Shown: positions 31,171 to 42,877 of the stretch, in pieces
Numbering within the stretch: position 1 is the stretch's first letter
How the letters are laid out: each line of letters begins with the position of its first letter
NCBI GenBank assembly: GCA_934047225.1
Contig: CAKOHE010000047.1
Span: forward strand, 1 to 64,000
DNA: 64,000 bases
Origin: Ypsolopha sequella
Taxonomy: Eukaryota > Arthropoda > Insecta > Lepidoptera > Ypsolophidae
Direction: 5' to 3'
Made by a program: the position numbers and the translations under genes
The notes under the pieces: model-generated
Database searches by the model: none
What the model saw: the letters and a program-made list of their open reading frames with translations, nothing else
What the model was told of the DNA's origin: nothing

Positions 31171-31681
31171 GTCTTAATCAGGATTCTAACAGTCAGGTTG
31201 TTGTGACACTTATCAGTGGTAAGTCTAGATGACTCTTATTTAAGTCTTAATCAGGATTCTAACAGTCAGGTTGTTGTGACACTTATCAGTGGTAAGTCTA
31301 GATGACTCTTATTTAAGTCTTAATCAGGATTCTAACAGTCAGGTTGTTGTGACACTTATCAGTGGTAAGTCTAGATGACTCTTATTTAAGTCTTAATCAG
31401 GATTCTAACAGTCAGGTTGTTGTGACACTTATCAGTGGTAAGTCTAGATGACTCTTATTTAAGTCTTAATCAGGATTCTAACAGTCAGGTTGTTGTGACA
31501 CTTATCAGTGGTAAGTCTAGATGACTCTTATTTAAGTCTTAATCAGGATTCTAACAGTCAGGTTGTTGTGACACTTATCAGTGGTAAGTCTAGATGACTC
31601 TTATTTAAGTCTTAATCGGGATTCTAACAGTCAGGTTGTTGTGACACTTATCAGTGGTAAGTCTAGATGACTCTTATTTAA
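31171..31681. repeat. 73-bp tandem repeat, 7 copies
   Basis: Units begin 'gtcttaatcaggattctaac' at 31,171, 31,244, 31,317, 31,390, 31,463, 31,536 and 31,609. The copies are almost identical; the last has 'cggg' for 'cagg'. Each holds a small hairpin (CTTATCAGTGGTAAG). Such homogeneity points to recent amplification. Confidence 0.97.
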
Positions 31682-32597
31682 GACAGTAATAAGGGCTTAA
31701 TAGAAGATTAAGACTGAATGAGCTATTGTTTAATTCGCATAGATTAAATTATGTTAAGGTATGTTAATTCGAAAACCGTTTCGAGATTTTGGTTTAATTT
31801 GCCGTATTCTAAAAACCTCATGATGATGAATATTGTTACGAAAAAGCTGCAACTTCCATTTGCCTTCGTGTGACGTCACTTGAGAAATGGCTATCAAGAT
31901 AAATTTATAATAATTTGCTGATATGACAGATGAGTAGACAAACAGAGACCATTGTTTTTTAAGCACTTGAAGCAATTACACATCACAATCAGTATAACGT
32001 CTCCAAGTAAGATGGTGGTACCTCCACAGTCGAGCCCGGTATCAGCTGTACCACCTGTGTAATGTGTACAAATTATTATAAATTGTGAGAAATAAAAATA
32101 TTTTCAATTTAAATCAATAAGTATGTAAAAATATAACTAGATATAACACGTTTTCTCGATAAAGATCAGTAACCCTGATGTAACACATCGAAAAGGTAAT
32201 ATTCAAAGGCATATGTTAGATAAAATGAGTATGCGAAAGAATCACTTCCACACGCATTTTAGGGCTCCGTAACAGAAAGCAAAGTCTTTACTGTATCCTA
32301 GCTTCTGCCCGTGGTTTCGCCCTCGTGGCCTACAGGAAACAAATAACATTATTTTTTGTCAGAAACAAACATTTAAGCACTTTCATTCCCTCTCAATTGC
32401 ATACAAAAACTGACAATATTCCAAACAAAGCTAGCGAGGCCGAAAAACTCGTATGGTCGGACTACGAACGCGCCCAGCTCGTTCTTAGGCATATCTATAT
32501 AATGTATCATTATATATGTATTTACTGAGTGTGTATTTTTTATATCTATTTATTCTACGTAAGCATTTCGTCGCAAGTGAAGACACTGGTTGCGTCT
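31682..32597. other. spacer with repeat fragments
   Basis: Contains a 47-bp block (32,008-32,054, 'taagatggtggtacctccac' and on) that recurs in the same orientation at 37,277-37,323. Also present are a Helitron-like terminus inverted at 32,298-32,322 ('ctagcttctgcccgtggttt') and, near 32,262, 'tagggctccgtaac', a word frequent in moth repeats. No gene. Confidence 0.55.
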
Positions 32598-33282
32598 ATG
32601 TGTGCTAAAAACGACTCTAGTGCGGAGCCGACTGAGACTCGAGAACAGCCGAACATCAGCCGAGCGCAGCCGAAAAGCGATGCGCGAGACCAGCCGACTG
32701 TCTCCGAACGCGCTCTACGAACCGAACAGCGAAGACAAGCTGTGCGAGCGGGACAATTGACATCATCATCGACCGCCGGCGCCGCCGCGAGAGGAAAGGA
32801 GAAAGCAGGCGAAATACAGCAATCCTGTGGATTGGAACTGTGGTTCTCCTGCAGTAGCTGATTCCAATAAAACGAATGATAAGCAGCCGCAAGTAGAGAA
32901 CTCTGAATTAAAGGATGGATGGACTTCTGTTTCTCATAAGAAAGTGGAGAGGAAGTCGTTGTTAAATGAAGTGAAAAAGGGTGGCAATGCTAGCTGTGAT
33001 TTTCAAGCTATTGAGCGCAAAAAATATCTTCATGTGTGGTATCTGCACCCGGAAACCGCTAAAGATAAAATACTCAAGCATGTTAAGAATGTTACAGGTT
33101 CGGAGGACATCAAGGTTGATAAAATTACTCCAAAAAGTAAAAGGGATTATGCTTCATTTTTAGTAGGGGTGCCGGAAAAATTATTCCCCAAAATATACCA
33201 AACGGATTCCTGGCCCCTGAACGCCGAGTTTAGTGAATGGGTGTGGTTTCGAAGAACGGCAGGACAACCATTCGATAACTAA
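32598..33282 (+). pseudogene. LINE ORF1, frameshifted
   Basis: The first part from ATG 32,598 (MCAKNDSSAEPTETREQ...) is charged and low-complexity. It shifts frame near 32,820, after which the reading DWNCGSPAVADSNK continues to the stop at 33,280-33,282. The C-terminal 90 residues contain YLHVWYLHPETAKDKILKHV, LVGVPEKLF and EWVWFRR. This is like the RNA-recognition-type domain at the end of ORF1 in several insect LINE families ('yig.l...t..d.l..yl', 'wp.....r.f'). The role would be RNA binding. No zinc knuckles are seen. Confidence 0.65.
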
Positions 33283-36176
33283 GAAAAGTATAGAGGTTTT
33301 TTACCAAAATACTCGTGGTTTACGGACAAAATTGGAAACTTTTTTTTACAAGTATCGCGGCATCAAATGCGGATTTGTTTGCAATAACGGAGTCGGGAGT
33401 AGACGAGTCAACTCATGACGGTGAGCTGGTTCCTCAGGGATGCTCCCTGCTACGTTGTGACAGGACAGACGGACGGAAGCATGGAGGGGCGCTGTTAGCC
33501 GCCTCGCCGCGCTATGAATTAAGAAGGATTCTCCTACCGGGAAATGTTAGCTTGGACAAGACCGCATTCGAAATTGTTGCTGCCACGGTGCACAACCATC
33601 AACAAAAATTTTTGTTCATGTGTGTAGTGGTATATATTGCACCTAAAAGTTCAGTAAATGAATATTTACAAATGTTTAACTTATTAGAACAACTTTGTGT
33701 GAAATATAATAAAGTGTTAGTTTTAGGAGATTTTAACTTGTACTCGGCGTCAGTAGAATCTCACAACTATTATGAATACTTTGTATCTTTTTGCGAACTC
33801 CGTCAGAGAAACTTCATACCTAATATAAACGGGCGTCAATTGGATCTGGTGCTTACAACTCTCGCGGACGACGAAGTGAGTGTCGAGCTCGAATCGGTAT
33901 CGCTAGTACCGGTAGATAAACCGACCGCCCTCGCTCCTGCGCGTGGTGCATCATCATGTGCATTAGCGCACGCTGCGCCGGCACAGGCAGACGCCAACGT
34001 TGCTAGCAACCGCAAAGAATGGAATTTTCGTAAGGCTGATTTTTATTTATTTTATTCATCTTTAATGAGGGTAGACTGGTCTTCTTTGTATGGTATAGGA
34101 AATGTTAATGACGCTATTAGTTATTTTTATGATATTATTTATAAAATTATAGATAATTGTGCTCCCAGAAAAAAGCGTTTTGACGTGAATACTCGGTATA
34201 ATTACCCTGAATGGTTCACGCCCGACTTAAAACGCGACATACGGTTAAAAGCTGAATTACATAAGAGATATAAGGCCAGTAAGTCACAACGGGATTACGA
34301 GGCGTTTGCTCGGTATAGATCATCAGTTAAAGCGAAGACGGCTGCGGTGTATTCTCAATATCAGGATAGAATACAGTCGCAACTGAAGGAAGATCCCAAA
34401 TCTTTTTGGAACTTAATGAAAAGTAAAAGGGGAACTCGTAATAGTGGTTCGTGCATTACTAAGAATGGAAATTCATTGCCGGATGAAGAATGTGCTAAGG
34501 AATTTGCTGAATATTTTCATTCGGTATATAGTTCAACTCCACCGCGACTATACGTTGACGAGGCCGTACGCGCAGCCGGGTGCAGCGGCAGCGGTGGTGG
34601 GGGGGGCGCGCGTGCATGTGCCGTGCGTCACCGTGCAGGCCGCGCTCGCCCGCCTCAAGCCAAAGCACTCGGCCGGGCCCGACGGTATATACCGTCCTAC
34701 ATGGTAAAGGACTGCCGGATGGTACTGGATAAACCGCTGGCATTCCTTTTTAATCTTTGTTTGGCTACTGGAACTGACCCTGAAGCGTGGAAGATGTCAC
34801 GTGTTATTCCAGTGCCAAAGGGGGGTTTGGGATCGGATGTGGGCGACTTTAGACCGGTGGCGGTCCTGGTGACGTTTGCGAAGGTCTTTGAGTCAATTTT
34901 ACATCGTTATATTTTAAAACAAGTGGATTGCCAGCTTTCGGATGCTCAACATGGCTTTAGGCCAGGACGTAGCACCGGAAGTAACTTGTTGTGCTTTATG
35001 ACGTATGTAGCCCCAGAGCTTGACAAACGTAAGCAAATTGACGCTGCGTACTTCGACTTTAGGAAAGCTTTCGACACGGTTGATAATGACATCCTTTTGA
35101 TGAAGCTTGCGGCAGCTGGATTCACTCCCCAGTTGCTTAATTTTTTTAGCAGTTACTTGCGAGATAGGCGACAATATGTGGATTACCGGGGTGCAACATC
35201 AGCTCCGTATTTCACTTATTCTGGTGTAAGTCAGGGCAGCAATCTCGGGTCCCTCGAGTTTTTGCTTATGATTAACGACCTTCCAAACGTCATCAGGAGC
35301 GCCATCTGTCTCTTATTTGCGGATGACCTCAAATTAGTCTTGAAGATTGAAGATGAGACTGATTCTGAGAGACTGCAGCAGGACATTCGGAGGGTAGTAG
35401 AATGGAGCCAGCACAACAATCTTCACTTCAATGTGTCAAAGTGTGTGGTGATGTTATATAGTCGTGCGCGAGAGCCACGCCAGCACTTTTACCAGATGGA
35501 GGGGACTGCGCTAGCGCGAGGCGATAGCGTCAAGGACCTGGGTGTGGTGATGAATGCCGAGCTAACGTTTCGTGATCACATTGTGGCTATCTGTAAAAAA
35601 GCTTTTAAGAAGTTGGGCTTCATACTGAGGCAGGCTAGGAGTTTTAATAGCATGCTAGGCGTAAAAGCTCTTTATAATGCCTTAGTACGCAGTAATTTAG
35701 AAAGTAGTGCAATAATCTGGAATCCCCATGAGATTAAATATAGTCACATGGTGGAAAAGATTCAAAACAAGTTTGTTCGCTGGCTGTATTTAAAAAATTA
35801 TGGTGTTTATCCATACTATCCACTTATGTATCCAACCCTATTTGTTATAGGTATGGTTGGATATAATAAGTTGGAAGTGAGGAGAGACCTGGCGCTACTA
35901 ATTTATCTTTTTAAAGTTTTGCGAGGTATATTGTTCAATCCGCGGTTGCTAGCGTCCTTGAAGCTGTTTGTGCCGGATAACTATCTTCGCGCGAGAAATC
36001 ATAAGTTGTTTTGCGTGCAGCACGCGCGCACTAATGTTCTTAAAGAGTCACCTGTTGTAAAGGCACTCCATCTTTTCAACAGAATCGACAACCTTACTGG
36101 GACCGATTTGTTTAGTTGTTCTTTGACGGAGTTCACAAAAACTGCTTTAAATATAATTTGTTACCAATCGCATTAG
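33233..36176 (+). pseudogene. LINE ORF2, endonuclease and reverse transcriptase, frameshifted
   Basis: The endonuclease starts VFYQNTRGLRTKLETFF in the frame of ATG 33,233, then a frameshift at an eight-T run (33,340-33,347) moves the reading to the frame open from 33,315 to 36,176. That frame shows AITES, LRCDR, GDFNLYS, DFRPVAVL, DFRKAFDTVDN, GVSQGS and LLFADDLKL (Asp at 35,322 and 35,325). Between about 34,600 and 34,690 the reading again leaves the main frame: the expected ALARLKPKHSAGPDGI box is in the +1 frame, between a G run at 34,599-34,606 and TATATA at 34,686-34,691. The long frame therefore stays open but encodes nonsense there, so this copy is probably inactive. Confidence 0.9.
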
Positions 36177-36235
36177 GTTATCCTGTAAAGATTGTGTAGT
36201 ATAAATGTAAATAATAAATAAATAAATAATAAATA

Positions 36236-36562
36236 ACTATATTTAGTTAGTATTTTGCAAGATTCAAAACTATTCTTACAAAAAATTGTCCAATCAATAA
36301 AAGCAAATAATTCTCAAAGATTTATTAAAGTCTGTGAATAACCATAATTAGTCAGACTTTAAGAAAAATCCTTTGTCTCAATCAGAGTTAATCATCATTA
36401 TCAACATGCCAGTCCGTGTCTGCGTACTGCTGATCTCATTTTTAACACGTTAGCTGAACAGAAAAAGGTAATTGTCTCCACACTTGCTAACATTCTTTTG
36501 CAAAACTTCATAGTTCACACATGCAAGTGAATAAGACAATGTGCCTTCAAAGTCACAAGCAA
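36236..36562. other. unassigned stretch
   Basis: AT-rich spacer; nothing recognised. Confidence 0.5.
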
Positions 36563-36846
36563 CGAAGAAAGTGTAGATAGGTTACAGGCGATCCGCGAGT
36601 GGCACGTTAAAACTTGGCTAACTTGCCAACCTGAACTCAGTATCGCGTCGGCGTCAGCGCATGACGGACGTCGCATGGGACGACGCACAACAACATGTAG
36701 GTCTTGTCACGTCACTTTTTCGCTCACGATAATTATGACTTCCACGTGTCAATGTGATGCAATACTACGTAATTTACTGAAGTCAATTATGTTGTGTGCC
36801 GTTTTAGAAGTTCATATCTTATGTAGGTAACCTATCTACACTTTTT
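36563..36846. repeat. foldback element
   Basis: AGTGTAGATAGGTTAC at about 36,568 has its perfect complement at 36,825-36,842, about 285 bp in total. The interior is GC-richer and non-coding. Confidence 0.65.
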
Positions 36847-36979
36847 TTATATCATTGGGCACAAGTCTTAAAATTTGTGTGGAACCGTGCCCCACACACG
36901 AGAGCTAGTACTCGAAATGTCCCACACAAACCACAAACCTTGTAACGTGTGTATGTGTGTACGGGGCTAGGCCATTTTG

Positions 36980-37335
36980 TATCCAGCCATCCATCCATCA
37001 GCTTGGTTCATCTACTACTGGACATAAGCCTTCCCAAGACTTCGCCACTCTTGGTGGTCCTCCTGGAAGAGATGCCCATACTCACACACGGCGGGCAGGT
37101 GGGTTGGTGAGCGTGGTGCCGAAATTATCGCACCAGTGATGCCGCTGCCCGTCTCTAGCCTGTTTTACATAAAGGCTGACAATTGGAGATAGACATACCG
37201 CTATCAGTTGGTCCCAGGTATGGTGGGCCACCTGGTTGTGCGTTTTTCGGAGCTGTCCTCTTACGGTGTTGGCGAGTAAGATAGTGGTACCTCCACAGTC
37301 GAGCCGGGCATCAGCTCTACCACTTACTTTATTAT
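36980..37335 (-). repeat. interspersed repeat, probably a LINE/SINE 3' region
   Basis: Contains 'tctactactggacataagcc', the complement of the 'ggcctatgtccagcagtaga'-like word found near the 3' ends of lepidopteran RTE-type elements. Ends with the 47-bp block shared with 32,008-32,054. No open frame of value (the minus-strand frame 37,082-37,435 has no domain). Confidence 0.45.
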
Positions 37336-37336
37336 T

Positions 37337-38807
37337 GATAGCTTTTGCCCGCGGCTTCGCCCGCGTTGATTTAGTTTTTGTGTAGTACTTTTTACACAAC
37401 ATATTTAAATCTGGTTTGGAGTGTTTTTGGTGCAATTCTTTGATCTCCAGGTAAAGTCTCTTTGACGGGGCCTATTACCTATTAGTTTTTTTTTATTCAT
37501 ATTTAAAGTACCTTTATAAGAGCTCTCACTCCCACAGGGACTCACCGATCAAAGTTTTAAAAAAATGACAAATTTGAATACGGCAGCGTAATCGGCAACC
37601 TTGAATGCCCTTCGATACCGAGTTTCGTGTGACCTGTCAAAAACTGTCAAAACCTGTAAAATTATTTTTTTTTGTCATGTAGCCCTACCTTGACTGATCA
37701 CTATAGTTGAAACCAAAACTCCCTACGATTAGCCGTTCGGGAGATATGGCCGATCAAAATTCTGTAAATTTTTCTTCTTTTCGTTTTTTTTTTTACCGTC
37801 GTCTAGATCTCACCGAGCCCTTTTCTTAGAGTACCATGAACATGGGTCTAGCATCAGCCGTTTGGGAGATAAGGGTCTGTAAAGTTTTGACACTTTCGGC
37901 AGTTAGACACCCATCAACATGGGCCTAACTCCAGCCGTTTGGGAGATACAGGCCGTCAAAGTTTTGACATTAAAAAAGAAAAACTTTTTTGGCACACCGT
38001 GGTCCAAGTATATCCCTAGGGATATACCATCTTCCGTTCCAAAGATATTTTGCTGGAATATAGATAGATATAGACAGATAGATAGATAGATAGATAGACA
38101 CATAGGTATTAGATAGATATATAGATTGACCTCAAAAGGAAAAAATGGAACCCTAATAGGATCACTTATGTGGCTGTCTGTCTGTCCGTCAACAACAGCC
38201 GATTTGCTCTGACACACATACATTTTCATGTCCACTATATTAAATGTCAAAATCGATGCAATTTTCGTAATTAATGTCCAAGAAAACCATAAAAACGACA
38301 CCCATATTGATATTTACACATTTCAAAATTTCAACCCCATCGCACCCCAACAGGAAATGATGTTATTTCACGTTCACTACGTTGGATTTAGAAATCGTTC
38401 TTGTTTTCGTAATCAGCGACCCGATAAACCATACAAACGATACCCATGTTGATTTTCAGACTTTGTCACCCCATTTCCCCCTTTTAGGGGTTGAATTCTG
38501 AAAAAACCTGAAACACGTGTTTACTCATTTATGAATAGGAGTACTCCTGTGAAGTCTCGAATAAAATAGTCTAACTAATCTTGTTTCCCCATACAAACTT
38601 TGGACCCCCGTTTCACCCCCTTAGGGGTAGAATTTCGAAAAACCCTTTCTTATTCCTTGTTTACATTACAAAGGGAAGCTTTGTGCAAAATTTCAGCTTT
38701 CTAGGTCGAAGGGTTTGGGCTGTGCGTTGATGAGTCAGTGAATGAGTCGGTGAATGAATCAGTCAGTCAGTCAGGACTTCTCTTTTTATATATATAGATT
38801 ATTCTAT
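37337..38807 (-). mobile_element. composite Helitron-related repeat block
   Basis: One end is 'agcttttgcccgcggcttcg' (complement of the Helitron-like terminus at 17,272). The other end is 'cttctctttttatatatata' after a (gtca)n run, a tail frequently seen with this repeat in moths. In between, 'cagccgtttgggagata' occurs three times (37,730-37,950, diverged) and two 'cccttaggggt'-type blocks lie at 38,480 and 38,620. Frames at 37,903-38,452 have no domain. Exact borders are uncertain. Confidence 0.45.
38060..38100. repeat. (GATA)n microsatellite
   Basis: Short run of 'gatagatagatagataga' with interruptions. Confidence 0.85.
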
Positions 38808-39265
38808 ACGTTCCTGTGCTTATCTAATTCCACTGTTAAATCCAGCTGTTTTAACAAGACAAAAATACACGGAAACGGTCCAAAACTCCACACTCGAAGG
38901 ATAATCATAAAACTTATCAAAAACACTCAAAACATTACAGAACCGTGTCTTAAGTTTACGAGCGTCCTTTCCACCTCACTGAGTTTCGATATTCGTATCT
39001 CTCGCCACAGAAAACATTACAATGAATAACTGCCCCAACTGCTCGGTTATTTCCCCGTTATGAGAATAAAAGCCTAAGTCGCACGAACCATTATCGGGGA
39101 GTTATTGGAATCCTGCTCCTTGTTTGACTTAGTTGCGAGGGGCAGTCGGACACGCTCTGATCATGACAGTACCTCCACTTTATCATTTTGTCTGTCCAAT
39201 ACTTGTATTATAAAGGAATAGAGGAGATGACAGGGTAAACAAAATTTTAATTTAAATTTTAAATA
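38808..39265. other. unassigned stretch
   Basis: No motif recognised; the 91-codon frame at 38,754-39,029 has no family features. Confidence 0.5.
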
Positions 39266-39513
39266 GGCCGTCATTTAGATTATCAAAAAATATTGGACAC
39301 GCATTTTTTTCTTTTGTCAATCAACCAAAAATGACAGAGATAAAACGCGTCAAAGTTTGGGAGTGGGGGCTGGTGACGTCACGCCTAGGTAAAAAGTGTA
39401 CTTAGGCGTGACGTCACGCGGAACTTTAGCGGGCTATATCTTCATCATTTTTTGTTTAACTGACAAAAGAAAAAATACGTGTCCAATATTTTCTGATAAT
39501 CTAACTGACGGCC
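39266..39513. mobile_element. palindromic MITE, about 100-bp arms
   Basis: GGCCGTCA...GATTATC at the left is mirrored at the right ('gataatctaactgacggcc'). The arms continue ('aatattggacacg', 'cttttgtca') to a centre with two copies of GTGACGTCAC. 248 bp, non-coding. Confidence 0.82.
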
Positions 39514-39551
39514 TAATTCCAATTTCTTAGTCATCATGCCTTTTATAGAAT

Positions 39552-39720
39552 GAATGAATAAATGAACACTTTATTGTACAAAAATAAGAAAATAAGATAC
39601 ATACAAAGAACAGATAGAAAACAAGGGTGGACTTATTCCTATAACAACCTTGGGAAAACATAAAAAAAAAATTATATTAGAAATTTAGATCAGTGAAAAA
39701 AATTTATACTATGAAATAAA
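39552..39720 (-). repeat. LINE 3' tail, minus strand
   Basis: On the minus strand it reads 'ttttgtacaataaagtgttc' followed by (attc)n, i.e. a poly(A)-signal-like word and a terminal microsatellite. A similar 'gtacaataaagagt' tail belongs to the LINE at 54,833-55,760. Confidence 0.5.
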
Positions 39721-40787
39721 AAGTTATAATATCCTACGATACAAATAAAAATACTTTATACATACTTTCATATGATTTTGTATAATTCTACTTTAAAAAC
39801 ACAAGAAATAATATGGTATGAAATTTATTCCAAGCTTTTCGGTTACGGCATCAGTCGCAATAATGTAAGAAAAACATATTTTTAAGCACATTCGTCCAAA
39901 ATATAATTAAAAGACAAAATAAAATAGTTAACTATTTAAAACGACTAAAACCAAATTAATAATTAAAATCGAAACTAAATCGTAATATCATTTTAATATC
40001 AATTTAAAATCAAATAGTTTATTTTTTAAAGTAGGTATACATAATACACTTTTTACGTGTCAAATTTAATCTTATAAAAATATATTTAATAAAATAATAA
40101 ACTTACATGAACTGAATTAAAGGTTTATTTAATATATGCAGCAAAATATATGTACGATTCAAATGAAAAGTCAAATTTATAATTATACAAGGTGAAATCT
40201 AATCAACCGCCCGAACGGTCGACCAAATCACATCCAATATACTAAATACTAATAGGTTACATATATAAATACATGCCTACCTTCGCCCATACGATTTGTC
40301 TTGGTAAGAAGAAGGGCAAAAAACTTAGCAAGATCATATCTTTTTTTTAGCCAATAATTTATTACACATTCTAAAAATAATCTTTATTTAAAAAAACGGT
40401 TAATGCGAGTGGAACTCACCCACAGAAAAATATAGTGATGTATTTTAGTGTTACAAATATAAGTTTTCTTTTTTTTTGAAATTTAACTAGTAGTTAGGAA
40501 CCGCTTAATTTTTTCTGTAAGTCTATCAATACGTAATGTCAGATGTTTTAAGCCAAAGTTATTGAGTAATCAAGTTTAAAGCAAACCTTAAAAACTACTA
40601 ACGCACACCTTCTTCAGATAACAGGCGTCAGCCAGATGATCAGATAGGAAAAGATGCCTGCGTCACGTGAAACAGGATTATTGATTTATGCTCTATTCTA
40701 ACAGTTTTATTGATAAACAGTGCTTCGATGTTCTGTGGGGTAGCAACATATACTTTCTCTATGAGTAGCAATGACCAATGTAAACTG
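39721..40787. other. unassigned AT-rich stretch
   Basis: Very AT-rich, no open frame, no repeat copy recognised. Confidence 0.5.
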
Positions 40788-40952
40788 TGGGTCTACCGCG
40801 TAATTCTCATTTTCATCAACATCAACTTGAGATTGAAATTTGTCGTGCGTGCGACGACGCCCGCCTAACATGCCATCTCTTTTGCACGCGTTCAATTTCG
40901 CATGCATTTGCTTGAAGTTGATACAAATGAGAATTACGCGGTAGAGCCCCTG
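40788..40952. mobile_element. foldback element
   Basis: 'gtctaccgcgtaattctcat' at 40,791 is mirrored by 'atgagaattacgcggtagag' near 40,927-40,946. The centre includes 'cgcccgcctaac' and 'tgccatctcttttgcacgcg', whose complement appears at 60,335-60,365. Confidence 0.75.
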
Positions 40953-41225
40953 GAGCTAATTTGTAGTACAATCTCTAAGATTCATGGATTCAATAACAAT
41001 AATTGTGGGATACATGTCTTCAAAACTCATTTTTAAAAATTAACAAAAGAAGAAATATTACATTAGAGTCCGGTCAAAATACTTGAATTTTTTAAAAGAT
41101 AGGCTTCGCTGATATTTTATATTGATTAATGGTTTTGTACCTATCAATGAAAATAATTTGCTCAATATGATAATAAAAAGTTATCAACGACTTTGCGCAA
41201 GTACCCATAATGCATGTTCTGTTCA

Positions 41226-41604
41226 GGTATCTTTTTTATTTTTCAATGCAAGTGTTCGTAAAGGCCCACTTTTTATGCATCAAAACCGAACAGAAAGTCG
41301 ATTAATTTGCCCTAGGGCTTTATTATTATTATTATTTTTTATTTATTTACAATGGTTGGCTAACCTGCTGCCTTTCCTGTGTACCATAAATGTTATCCTT
41401 TTTTCCACTGTTTAACGGCTCTGGATACGGTCCTTTTGAGCCAATCATAATTTAAAGTTCACAACATTATATTTGTTTTATTTCCTTACACTATGCATTG
41501 AAAAACGTAGTATGATACACGGGCGTAAGAGCAATAAATTACTCGGTTAAATCGTCCTCATAATTTATTCCTTCTCGCCCTTGTAGCATAAACTACTATT
41601 AGTT
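41226..41604 (-). repeat. interspersed repeat, copy 2 (inverted copy of 12,907-13,303)
   Basis: About 380 bp nearly identical to the complement of 12,907-13,303, lacking the roughly 30-bp hairpin insert. The frame at 41,122-41,415 is part of it and is not called. Confidence 0.85.
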
Positions 41605-41954
41605 CGGTCATTATATGTACATATTTATCATTGTATTATTGATACTTTATATTTTCTTTTACTATACTTGTTGCGTTAATTTTGTACAATCAATTGTAAT
41701 GTAAGTACTCGATCAAATCAATACGGTGTTGGCTTCCGCTATGCGTCGTAGCAGCCGCAAAATTCCGTAGACCTGTCAACGCGCTACGCCGTAGCAGTAA
41801 ATGAGCATAGCGGAGAAAGATGGGCATTAGAGTGGATCAGGTGGCGTGCACAGAACTTTTTTCCAGAAAAAGAACGTTTGTATCAAAATTTTCACTCTAT
41901 GGTAGGCAGTACCTACCCTGGCGTCATACAAACTTTTTTTTCAGTGTTATTTTA
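41605..41954. other. spacer with a weak palindrome
   Basis: Contains 'cgctatgcgtcgtagcag' and 'ctacgccgtagcag...gcatagcg' (about 41,738-41,812), a loose palindrome. Nothing else recognised. Confidence 0.4.
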
Positions 41955-42085
41955 TTTGTGACTTCGCAATCGCACAGCAACATATACAACATATCAGCTA
42001 CCTAATACCAATTTATTAGCGATTTGAGAAGATATTTCTACGCATCAGTGCTTTATTTGTGCTCTGCGATTGCAAAGTCACCATA
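41955..42085. repeat. short inverted repeat
   Basis: 'gtgacttcgcaatcgcacag' and, about 100 bp on, 'ctctgcgattgcaaagtcac' are near-perfect complements. Confidence 0.55.
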
Positions 42086-42266
42086 TTTTATTAGGAAATA
42101 AAGATGACTAATATTAATACAGTCACTTAATGTTGGTAGGTAACTAAATAGGAAACAATTTATGATAAATTTGGTAAATAGGTGCTCCCATACTAACTTA
42201 AATGAAAAGGTGCTTCCATAAAAACTAAAATAGCAGACTTGGCTTTACATAAGATCTCACAACTTT

Positions 42267-42877
42267 TTACGGTGGAAGGATTGCGTTGCGAGACTTGCCA
42301 TTTTTGTACATTTTATGTTTTTGATGGGATCTCATTTCTTTTTGTAGGTAGTCCTCCTTTTTTTCTTCTCGGGTAATATTTCTTGCACGTCTGCTGCGGA
42401 TTTTCTTAAAACCCACTCCCTTTAACTGATCATTAGGACATACTCCTGAGAAACTAGTATCGGGAAGGAGCATTTCATAATGACCACCTAAGAAACTACC
42501 AGAGAATCGTAAACGTTTCACTGGCATCCCAGGATCGCCACCGAATGATCCTCTCAAACGGCCATTTTCGTAAACCTCGAACGTAAATGGATACAAAGCG
42601 GTGGCTGCCATAAGTTCGGATACGGAACCGTAGGTGGTAGTTTTCATCATTGCTGTCGAGTACATGTGTCTCCACGCTCGTCACACGTATAAAGTTGCAT
42701 TTCATCCCAATGCGCTACCACATACTCGACTACCGCACACCTAATGTCATATGACGACTCAATGTTCCCATACATAGAGAATAACAAAGAATGGAACAAA
42801 CATGTTCCATCTCCAGGTATAGGGACAACTAGGTGTGGACAAGGATTTTCATTTATGTACAATATTTCAGGTTCCAT
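42267..42877 (-). pseudogene. OTU-type cysteine protease domain, one frameshift
   Basis: Two overlapping minus-strand frames make up one OTU fold. The first starts with ATG at 42,877 (MEPEILYINENPC) and has the catalytic box PGDGTCLFHS with D23 and nucleophile C26. The second, from about 42,665, reads YGSVSELMAATALYPFTFEV and LRFSGSFLGGHYEMLLP with the catalytic His at residue 62, then a basic tail to the stop at 42,267. The frames are joined by a single frameshift near 42,670-42,690, visible because TCTRQQ ends one while YSTAMMK fits the other. OTU enzymes remove ubiquitin; in animal genomes such domains also occur inside Helitron and other mobile-element proteins. An acceptor-like 'acttacag' precedes the first ATG. 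No helicase or other domain is nearby, so its origin stays open. Confidence 0.75.

Larger units (their letters stand above)
32598..36235 (+). mobile_element. LINE with two ORFs and (AATA)n tail, decayed
   Basis: ORF1 region 32,598-33,282, ORF2 33,233-36,176, a short 3' region and the tail 'aaataataaataaataaata' ending near 36,235. The 5' border and target duplication were not found. ORF2 has an endonuclease and a reverse transcriptase of the CR1/Jockey group (clade not resolved). Base composition is less GC-rich than the Jockey LINE at 18,121. Confidence 0.88.

Noticed and set aside
31171..31681. 73-bp units as a CRISPR array or rRNA spacer
   Set aside because: Units are fully identical without variable spacers; no rRNA sequence nearby.
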